A DNA stretch of 13,777 nucleotides, taken from NCBI GenBank assembly GCA_017743275.1, contig JAGHZG010000006.1, forward strand, positions 1 to 13,777. Reading direction: 5' to 3'. The DNA comes from Chloroflexota bacterium (GTDB lineage: Bacteria; Chloroflexota; Anaerolineae; B4-G1; DUEL01). This document shows positions 5,590 through 11,714 of this stretch, in pieces (the stretch's first letter is position 1; each line of letters opens with the position of its first letter). The notes below the pieces were generated by a model. That model did not search any database, had not been told where the DNA came from, and saw nothing but the letters and a program-made list of their open reading frames with translations. The translations under genes were made by a program, and so were the position numbers.

Positions 5590-7575
5590 ATGAACAAAAT
5601 AAACAATCGGAAGAAAGGGGATAAGCCATCTGTTCCTCCTGAGCGCGGGCTGGCGCGCCGGCTGTGGTTGATGCTGACCGCGCCCCGTCTTCTGCTGGTG
5701 GGGCTGGTCCTGCCCCTGGTGCTGACCGTCTACTCTTTCCGTCTCTACCGCCTGCAGGTGGTGGAGACAGAGCGGTGGGTTGCCCGCGCCCAGGAGCAGC
5801 GGACCGAACTGGTCTCCCTGCCGGCCCCGCGCGGCCTCATCTACAGCCGGGACGGGGAACCGCTGGTGCGCAACGTCCCCGCCTTTCAGGTCGTTATCAT
5901 CCCGGCCTACCTGCCGGAGGATGAGGTCCAGCGGGAGACGGAACTGCGCCGCCTGGCAGCACTGCTGGGAATCCCATATAGCCAGACCGGCGCACAACCG
6001 GGCCTGCGGGAGCGGGTAGACCGGGTGCTGGACGTCCGGTCTCCCGCCTATGCGCCCTACGACCCGCTGGTCGTCGCCACCAATGTGGACCGGAAGGTCG
6101 CCCTCATCATCGCTCAGGGGCAGGAGTTCGCCTTCCCCGGCGTCCGGGTAGACGTGGTCTCCCGGCGTCAGTACCCCTACGGTTCGCTGGTCTCCCAGTT
6201 GGTGGGCTATATGGGGGCCATTCCGGCGGAAAAGGTGAAGGAATACATCAACCGGGGATACGACCCCGCCACCGACCGCGTCGGCTACGCCGGGGTGGAA
6301 GCGACTATGGAGTCCTGGCTGCGGGGCATCCCGGGCCAGCGCGTCCAGGAGACAGACATCCTGGGCCGGATTGTGCGGGTGCTGGGGGATGAAATCCCGC
6401 CGACTCCCGGTCACAACGTCTACCTGACCATAGACCTCCAACTGCAGCAGGTGGCCCAGCAGGCGCTCCAGAAGGGAATGGACCGGGTCAACTCCCGCCG
6501 GGGCGTGGTCATCGCCATGAACCCCCAGACCGGGGAGATTCTGGCTATGGTCAGCCTGCCCACCTACGACAACAACCTCTTCGCCGAGGGTATCTCGCTG
6601 GAGGAGTATACCCGACTGTTGGAGGACCCGCACCGTCCTCTGCTCAACCACGCCATCGCCGACCTGTTGCCGCCCGGCTCCATATACAAGATTATCCCCG
6701 CAGCGGCAGCGCTTCAGGAAGGGGTGGTGACGGCGCGCACCCGCCTGAACTGCCCCGGCACCATTATGCTCCCGAACAAGTACTACCCCAACGACCCCGA
6801 GCGGGCCCAGCCCTTCTACTGCTGGAAACAGTCCGGCCACGGCTGGCTGGACATTGTCCAGGCCCTCGCCTTCTCCTGCGATATTTTCTTCTACCAGGTT
6901 GGCGGAGGATACGAGCGGTTCCAGGGACTGGGGCTGGACCGCATCGTCCAGTACTCCCAACTCTTCGGCCTGGGAGAACTGACGGGGATAGAACTGGAGC
7001 AGGAAGCGCCGGGGCTGGTGCCGACGGCCCGCTGGAAGCGGCTCACGGTCGGGGAGAACTGGTCCACCGGCGATACCTACAACCTCTCTATCGGTCAGGG
7101 GTATCTGCTGGTGACGCCGCTGCAGATGCTGAACGTCATGGCCGCCACCGCCAACGGCGGCACCCTCTACCGGCCGCGTATTGTCCACCACATCACCGAC
7201 GCCCAGGGGAACGTGGTTCAGCCGTTCCGTCCGGAGATCATCCGCACCCTGCCCATCTCTCCGGAGAACTGGAGCCTCATCCAGCAGGGGCTGGAGGGGA
7301 CGGTGGTCTACGGCACCGCAACCCGCGCACAGGTGGCCGGGGTGCGGGTGGCCGGCAAGACCGGTACCGCCCAGTTCTGCGACGACATCGCCCGCCAGAT
7401 GGGCATCTGCCGGGAGGGCTTCGCTCAGCCGACCCACGCCTGGTTTATGGCCTACGCGCCGGTGGAGAACCCCCAGATTGCCCTCATCGTCTTCATCTAC
7501 AATGGTGGCGAGGGCTCCAAGACGGCAGTGCCGGTGGCGCAGGAGATACTGAACTGGTATTTTCATAGACCATAG
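5590..7575 (+). CDS. mrdA: Penicillin-binding protein 2 (elongasome transpeptidase)
   Basis: A 661-aa class B PBP that cross-links lateral-wall peptidoglycan together with RodA and MreBCD. A basic cytoplasmic start leads to one membrane span (about 34-50) and then the pedestal domain with RGLIYSRDGEPLVRNVPAF. The transpeptidase domain carries all three motifs: S364-I-Y-K367 in LLPPGSIYKI, S429-C-D431 in FSCDIFFYQ, and K590-T-G592 in AGKTGTAQF. Length and order are normal for PBP2. The ATG at 5590 is the first possible start after an in-frame TGA at 5575. Its ribosome site is poor, so translation may be coupled to mreD, whose stop is 27 nt upstream. The junctions on both sides of this gene contain GAC-rich 7- to 8-nt repeats, and its last codons (AGA CCA TAG) already belong to the downstream heptamer array. 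Confidence 0.95.
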   Translation: MNKINNRKKGDKPSVPPERGLARRLWLMLTAPRLLLVGLVLPLVLTVYSFRLYRLQVVETERWVARAQEQRTELVSLPAPRGLIYSRDGEPLVRNVPAFQVVIIPAYLPEDEVQRETELRRLAALLGIPYSQTGAQPGLRERVDRVLDVRSPAYAPYDPLVVATNVDRKVALIIAQGQEFAFPGVRVDVVSRRQYPYGSLVSQLVGYMGAIPAEKVKEYINRGYDPATDRVGYAGVEATMESWLRGIPGQRVQETDILGRIVRVLGDEIPPTPGHNVYLTIDLQLQQVAQQALQKGMDRVNSRRGVVIAMNPQTGEILAMVSLPTYDNNLFAEGISLEEYTRLLEDPHRPLLNHAIADLLPPGSIYKIIPAAAALQEGVVTARTRLNCPGTIMLPNKYYPNDPERAQPFYCWKQSGHGWLDIVQALAFSCDIFFYQVGGGYERFQGLGLDRIVQYSQLFGLGELTGIELEQEAPGLVPTARWKRLTVGENWSTGDTYNLSIGQGYLLVTPLQMLNVMAATANGGTLYRPRIVHHITDAQGNVVQPFRPEIIRTLPISPENWSLIQQGLEGTVVYGTATRAQVAGVRVAGKTGTAQFCDDIARQMGICREGFAQPTHAWFMAYAPVENPQIALIVFIYNGGEGSKTAVPVAQEILNWYFHRP

Positions 7576-7657
7576 ACGACAGACGACAGACCACAGACGA
7601 CAGACGACAGACCACAGACCACTGACCACTAACGACTGACGGCTAACGGCTAACCAC
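7567..7657 (+). repeat. Thirteen-unit heptamer array between mrdA and the protease gene
   Basis: An uninterrupted run of 13 seven-base units of the type AGACGAC, AGACCAC, TGACCAC and TAACGGC. The centre includes a 21-bp block repeated perfectly in tandem (7574-7594 and 7595-7615), and the right-hand units drift in sequence. The array includes the mrdA stop codon at its left end and stops directly before the GAGGAGG ribosome site of the protease gene. Confidence 0.85.
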
Positions 7658-7669
7658 GAGGAGGCCCCA

Positions 7670-8671
7670 ATGGAATCCTACATTGCCCAGATTGCCGCCC
7701 TGAAGCAGCGGTATCTGCCTGCCTTCTTCGCCCGACGCAACGTCGTCGCCTGCGGCATCGGCTACAAAATCCGGGAGGGGATACAGACCAGGGATCTGAG
7801 CCTGGTCGTCTCCGTCACCCACAAGGTCCACCCCTCGGCTCTGACCCCGGAGGACCTCATCCCCGCCCAGGTGGAGGGAGTCCCCACCGACGTGGTGGAA
7901 CTGGGAGTGCTGCGGGCCTTCCAGGGCCCGCGCGACCGCTGGCGTCCGGTGGTGCCGCCGGGCGTCTCCATCGGCCACATCCACATCACTGCCGGGACCT
8001 TCGGCTGTCTGGTGCGGCGGGGGAGCGAACTCTTCATCCTCTCCAACAACCACGTCCTGGCGAACGTCAACAAGGGCAACCCCGGCGACCCCATCCTTCA
8101 GCCCGGCCTGGCCGACGGCGGGACGGCGGAGGACGCCATCGCCACACTGGCAGAGTTCGTCCCACTGGATTTCGGCACCACGGAGCCGGAATGCCGGATT
8201 GCCACCCTTCTGGCAACTGGCCTGAACAAACTGGCCGAACTATCGGGCTCCCGGCACCGCCTGGAACCGGTCCAGCAGACGCCGGGGATCAACCGGGTGG
8301 ATGCGGCGCTGGCCCGCCCCCTGAGCGCCGACCTGGTCCGTCCCGACATTCTGGGTATCGGCGTCCCCACAGGCGTCGGGGAGGCCACCCTGGGGACGCG
8401 GGTGCAGAAAAGCGGACGGACGACAGGCCACACGACTGGCATGATCACCCAGATTGACGCCACCGTGCGGATTGACTACAACGGCCCCAGTGCCCTCTTT
8501 GAGGGCCAACTGGTCGCCTCGCCGATGAGCCAGCCCGGGGATTCCGGCTCCGCCGTCCTGGACGAGGACCGGCGGGTGGTGGGCCTGCTCTTCGCTGGCT
8601 CCGACGCGGCCACCATCATCAACCCCATCGCCGAGGTCCTGACCGCCCTGCGGGTAGAAATGGTGACTTGA
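7670..8671 (+). CDS. Trypsin-like (chymotrypsin-fold) serine protease, cytoplasmic, NAL1-like architecture
   Basis: A 333-aa protein with a plausible catalytic triad: H128 in FILSNNHVLA, D211 in NRVDAALA, and S292 in QPGDSGSAV. Order and local motifs match chymotrypsin-fold peptidases. The first 100 residues form a separate module (VVACGIGYKIREG, LVVSVTHKV, GVPTDVVELG) that, as I recall, recurs in front of bacterial protease domains related to the plant NARROW LEAF1 type. No signal peptide or membrane span is visible, so the protein is probably cytoplasmic. The ATG has GAGGAGG 5 nt upstream. It follows mrdA on the same strand across a 94-nt repeat spacer where one often finds rodA, so a link with cell-wall genes is possible but unproven. 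The stop codon touches a hairpin repeat. Substrate unknown. Confidence 0.88.
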   Translation: MESYIAQIAALKQRYLPAFFARRNVVACGIGYKIREGIQTRDLSLVVSVTHKVHPSALTPEDLIPAQVEGVPTDVVELGVLRAFQGPRDRWRPVVPPGVSIGHIHITAGTFGCLVRRGSELFILSNNHVLANVNKGNPGDPILQPGLADGGTAEDAIATLAEFVPLDFGTTEPECRIATLLATGLNKLAELSGSRHRLEPVQQTPGINRVDAALARPLSADLVRPDILGIGVPTGVGEATLGTRVQKSGRTTGHTTGMITQIDATVRIDYNGPSALFEGQLVASPMSQPGDSGSAVLDEDRRVVGLLFAGSDAATIINPIAEVLTALRVEMVT

Positions 8672-8705
8672 ACGTGCCAGGCACTTTCAGAAGTGCCTGG
8701 CACGT
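8671..8705. repeat. Hairpin repeat family 1, copy 3
   Basis: A 15-bp perfect stem, ACGTGCCAGGCACTT (8672-8686), loop TCAG, complement at 8691-8705. The arms are identical to those of copies 1 and 2. The hairpin begins on the last base of the protease stop codon. It lacks the CAGGACT-type leader seen with the other two copies. Confidence 0.85.
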
Positions 8706-8773
8706 ACCGGTGCGGAGTGTTTGTAGGCGCGAAGGTAAAATCAGTACCTGGTGCGCCAAAGTGGCTGTTGGTT

Positions 8774-8908
8774 CCCCTCTCCCCATCGCTTCGCTCTGGG
8801 GCGAGGGGGGATTGAAGAGGGGTTTTGCGGCGGGCGGCTTCGCCGCCCGCCGCAAAACCCCCTCCCTCATTCCCCTCCCCTCTCCCGCTGTGCGGGAGAG
8901 GGGAGGGG
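8774..8908. repeat. Cluster of three GC-rich hairpins in a 382-bp gene-free stretch
   Basis: Three inverted repeats stand in a row. The first is CCCCTCTCCCCA (8774-8785) against 8797-8808, with one mismatch. The second is GGTTTTGCGGCGGGCGGC (8821-8838), loop TTC, and a perfect 18-bp complement (8842-8859). The third is CCCCTCCCCTCTCCCGC (8872-8888), loop TGT, and a perfect 17-bp complement (8892-8908). The stretch 8672-9053 has no convincing gene. From 8909 to 9053 I see only a purine-rich continuation and the leader of the next gene, with no clear promoter. Confidence 0.75.
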
Positions 8909-9053
8909 CCAGGGGAGGGGTGAGGGCACAGCCGGAGAAACCCTACCCTGTAGCGGGCAACGGATTGTCGGAATAATTTGTCAAGTTGCAATACGTCCGG
9001 GCGATTTGGCTCCGCTTTGCGGCGGGGCTGACGACAAGCCTGAGGTATCCGGT

Positions 9054-10112
9054 ATGACGAACCATCTCTCCATCCACCCCGGCCTCATTGCCCTCTTCGG
9101 CTCCGGGGAGACGGCCCCGGCGGGCCGGGGGGTGCACGAGTATCTCTTCCGCCGCCTGAGGGCGCCGATCCGGGTTGCCGTCCTGGAGACTCCGGCAGGA
9201 TTCCAGCCCAACTCCGCATGGGTGGCGGGCCGCCTGGCGGAGTTCATCCAGGAGCGGCTGCAGAACTATCACCCTCAGGTGACCATCATACCGGCCCGCC
9301 GGAAGGATGGGCCCCTCAGCACGGATGATCCTCTTCTCACTGCTCCTCTCCTGAACGCCAATTATGTCTTTATGGGGCCGGGAAGCCCCACCTACGCCGT
9401 CCGTCATCTGATGGGGACGCGCGCCTGGGCGCGCATCGTCGCCCGGCAGCGGCGGGGTGCGGTCCTGGCCTTCGCCAGCGCGATGGCCATCGCCGCCAGC
9501 GCCCACGCTCTGCCCGTCTACGAAATCTACAAAGTCGGTGAGGACCCCCACTGGCAGGCCGGGCTGGACCTTCTGGGCCCCTACGGCCTGGAACTGGCCA
9601 TCGTCACCCACTGGGACAATCAGGAAGGGGGGGCCCATCTGGACACCCGCTACGGCTTTATGGGCCAGGAACGGATGCGGGTACTGGAGGCGATGCTCCC
9701 CCCCTCGGCCACGCTGTTGGGGATAGATGAACACACGGCGGTGGTGCTGGATTGGGCCGCCGGGGAGGCCCGGGTGATGGGCCGGAGCGGCGTCGTGGTC
9801 CGGCGGGGCGGGGAGGAGCGGCGCTTTGCCCGCGGGGAAGCGTTTCCGCTGGCGGTGCTGGGGGAGGTCCGCCTGCCCGCCCTGGAGGAGGGGCTTCCGG
9901 CGGAGGTGGTGGAGGAAGTGCTGACGGCAGAGCGGGCGGAGGAGTCGCTGTCGCCGGATGTGGCCGCGCGGGTAGAAGAGCGGGAGGCGGCCCGGCGCGC
10001 GCGGGACTGGGCCCGGGCGGACGCGATTCGGGACGAACTGGCCCGCCAGGGCTACATCGTGGAGGATGCCCCCCAGGGCCCCCGCGTGCGGCGGAGGATC
10101 GTAGCGAGGTGA
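9054..10112 (+). CDS. Cyanophycinase/peptidase S51-like (class I amidotransferase fold) protein fused to a CysS-type C-terminal domain
   Basis: A 352-aa protein in two parts. Residues about 8-235 resemble the S51/cyanophycinase group: [15 protein letters not shown] at the start, [14 protein letters not shown] (106-119), a nucleophile-elbow-like [11 protein letters not shown] with S142, and [12 protein letters not shown] (223-234), comparable to the cyanophycinase GIDE motif. The usual G-x-S-A-G elbow is altered (A-S-A), so peptidase activity is uncertain. Residues about 300-348 ([20 protein letters not shown], then [11 protein letters not shown]) look like the C-terminal segment of cysteinyl-tRNA synthetases; no synthetase core is present. 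ATG 9054 is preferred over reading back into the hairpin cluster: GAGG lies 8 nt upstream and similarity begins just after it. The stop lies inside a hairpin repeat. Function unknown. Confidence 0.85.
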   Translation: MTNHLSIHPGLIALFGSGETAPAGRGVHEYLFRRLRAPIRVAVLETPAGFQPNSAWVAGRLAEFIQERLQNYHPQVTIIPARRKDGPLSTDDPLLTAPLLNANYVFMGPGSPTYAVRHLMGTRAWARIVARQRRGAVLAFASAMAIAASAHALPVYEIYKVGEDPHWQAGLDLLGPYGLELAIVTHWDNQEGGAHLDTRYGFMGQERMRVLEAMLPPSATLLGIDEHTAVVLDWAAGEARVMGRSGVVVRRGGEERRFARGEAFPLAVLGEVRLPALEEGLPAEVVEEVLTAERAEESLSPDVAARVEEREAARRARDWARADAIRDELARQGYIVEDAPQGPRVRRRIVAR

Positions 10113-10145
10113 CGGTCACCTGGGAGGTGACCGTCACCTTCTTCT
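10107..10145 (+). terminator. Hairpin repeat family 2, copy A, probable terminator
   Basis: AGGTGACGGTCACCT (10107-10121), loop GGG, and a perfect 15-bp complement (10125-10139), followed by the pyrimidine-rich TCTTCT. It contains the stop codon of the preceding gene (10110-10112) and lies between two convergent genes whose stops are only 33 nt apart. The sequence recurs at 13580-13612. The T tract is short and mixed with C, so termination efficiency is uncertain. Confidence 0.65.
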
Positions 10146-11693
10146 CTACCGGTTGCGGAGGACCAGAGGGAGATAGATGTAGAAACGTTCCAGATCGGTG
10201 CGGAAACTCCACACATAATCCGGCGATAGCGAGTTGCCAGCCAGGTCTTTGACCCCGCCCGTCACCGTCACCGTGTACCGCATGGTGTACCGAAGCGGCT
10301 GGCGGAGAGAGAGGGTCGCCTGGCACTTGATCCCATCGTAATCCACCCTGACGGGGATCTGCACCCCATTGCCGTCCACCTTGCGTATGGTCGTGGGGGT
10401 CACCGTGGTGGCACTCACCGGTTCCGAGAACTGCACGATGACAAAGGGCGCGTAGAGCGGGCCGGATGTGTCCGTATAGACCGGCCGGGCGATGGGAACA
10501 ACGCCGACTGCACCACCGCGGGGCTCGGTCCAGTAAATCTCCGGTGGAGTTGTATCTCCCAAAGGCCGGACCGTAATCTGCACCTCTGCCGGGCGGCTTT
10601 CGGTGATGCCGTTGCTGGCCCTGAAGGTGAAACCGTCCACCCCGACAAAGTTGGCCGCTGGCGTGTAGGTCGCCGTGGCGCTAAAGACGCTCAGGTAGCC
10701 ATAGAGCGGCCCGGTCGCAACAGTGAAGGTCAGCGGCCAGCCGCCCACATCCAGGCCCTGCAGCGGGATGGATACCGGCTGCATATAATTCGTCTCCACC
10801 CTCTGGGGGATGGCCGCCACCGGCTGAATGACGTTCACCACCGGGTTGGTCGGCGTCTCTTCGGGCACGCTGGGGAAGTAGACCACTGCCTGATTGATGA
10901 CGGGCGTGCCGCCGGGCAGGTCGCTCCGGAGTCGGATGGTGAAGGAGACGACACCTTCGGAATCCGGCGCGCCTTTGGGGCCCAACTCGCCGATGATCCA
11001 GATGATCTTGCGGCTGGATGGGATGTACCGGCCGCCGCCATAGATGGTCAGCGTGCTGGCGTCAAACGGGTCGCCGAGTTGATCGGTGATATAAACGCCG
11101 TACGCGCGCCCCGCGCCCTCATTCTCGTAGGTAATGGTGTACGTGACCCGCTGACCGGGCAGCAGATCCCCCTCAGGCCCATACAGAGCGTTGGGGTCGC
11201 GGGCCGGAAACAGGCAGGTCTTCTTCCTATCTTGACCGCCCGACGCGCTGCTCCGGACTGTCAGCGCCTGAGTCGTCCCGGGCGGACACGGGTCTTTTCC
11301 GGCTTCGCGGCAGCGATCCCAAGGATTGCCGCCGATGCCCCCCACACAAATCGTGCAGAAGGGACAGTACCACGCCATTTCGGCCTGGCTGGGCTCATAC
11401 ATCCCTCTGGACGGGTTGCAGGGTATCTTCCAAACCCCTTCTGACGGCGACCACCACACCCTCTTACACTCGTACTTGTGGTCTTTGCACCTGCAGGCAT
11501 CGGGGTCTGTCCTGTATTGTCGGTAACAATCCAGCACGGAGCGGACAATGCCTGCGCCCGGTACCTGGATAAGGCAATCCACCATAGCCCCGGAGTCGCC
11601 GGTGGCGATCCAATCAACGCAGGCCTGGATCGTCTGCATACGACCGATAACCTGGACGATCTCGCCCAGAATTGCGCCGCCCACGTTTTCCAC
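10146..11693 (-). CDS. C-terminal part of a large secreted multi-domain protein, downstream of an in-frame TGA
   Basis: Read from GTG 11693 this is 515 aa, but it has no Shine-Dalgarno and no signal peptide although its domains are extracellular. It is in the same frame as the upstream beta-helix gene, and the seven codons between that gene's TGA and this GTG read DCLLNCA, in keeping with the Cys-rich style that follows. It begins with a Cys-rich region of about 170 residues (CRCKDHKYEC, CPFCTIC). A DUF11-like domain follows (LLPGQRVTYTITYENEGAGR, VYITDQLGDPF). Next are a cadherin/Ig-like module (YTPAANFVGVDGFTFRASNG) and a Big_5/SbsA-like Ig domain (FSEPVSATTVTPTTIRKVDG, VKDLAGNSLSP). The C-terminus is FYIYLPLVLRNR. 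It is probably not an independent gene. It may be the lost or read-through half of a roughly 1,020-residue surface protein. Confidence 0.8.
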   Translation of the reverse strand: MENVGGAILGEIVQVIGRMQTIQACVDWIATGDSGAMVDCLIQVPGAGIVRSVLDCYRQYRTDPDACRCKDHKYECKRVWWSPSEGVWKIPCNPSRGMYEPSQAEMAWYCPFCTICVGGIGGNPWDRCREAGKDPCPPGTTQALTVRSSASGGQDRKKTCLFPARDPNALYGPEGDLLPGQRVTYTITYENEGAGRAYGVYITDQLGDPFDASTLTIYGGGRYIPSSRKIIWIIGELGPKGAPDSEGVVSFTIRLRSDLPGGTPVINQAVVYFPSVPEETPTNPVVNVIQPVAAIPQRVETNYMQPVSIPLQGLDVGGWPLTFTVATGPLYGYLSVFSATATYTPAANFVGVDGFTFRASNGITESRPAEVQITVRPLGDTTPPEIYWTEPRGGAVGVVPIARPVYTDTSGPLYAPFVIVQFSEPVSATTVTPTTIRKVDGNGVQIPVRVDYDGIKCQATLSLRQPLRYTMRYTVTVTGGVKDLAGNSLSPDYVWSFRTDLERFYIYLPLVLRNR

Positions 11694-11703
11694 GGCGCAA
11701 TTC
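11669..11703 (-). other. Stem-loop 11 nt downstream of an in-frame TGA
   Basis: On the mRNA strand GAATTGCGCC (11703-11694) pairs perfectly with GGCGCAATTC (11678-11669) across a 15-nt loop that starts with GTGG. The stem begins 11 nt after the TGA at 11717-11715. The GTG of the downstream reading frame is the first triplet of the loop. It resembles in layout a readthrough-stimulating or bacterial SECIS-like hairpin, but a chance palindrome is possible. Confidence 0.5.
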
Positions 11704-11714
11704 AGCAGGCAATC

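Noticed and set aside
5239..7629. A 796-codon open frame on the minus strand opposite mreD and mrdA
   Set aside because: It is the antisense shadow of GC-rich coding sequence. The product is Gly/His/Arg/Val-rich without recognisable motifs, whereas the plus strand encodes complete MreD and PBP2.
7567..7657. The regular heptamer array as a CRISPR
   Set aside because: Units are 7 nt without spacers. There is no repeat-spacer pattern and there are no cas genes.
8668..8976. A 102-codon frame through the spacer after the protease
   Set aside because: It consists of translated hairpin repeats and lacks a ribosome site.
8751..9053. An N-terminal extension of the S51-like protein back to 8751
   Set aside because: It would translate the hairpin cluster. 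Family similarity starts only after the ATG at 9054, which has its own ribosome site.
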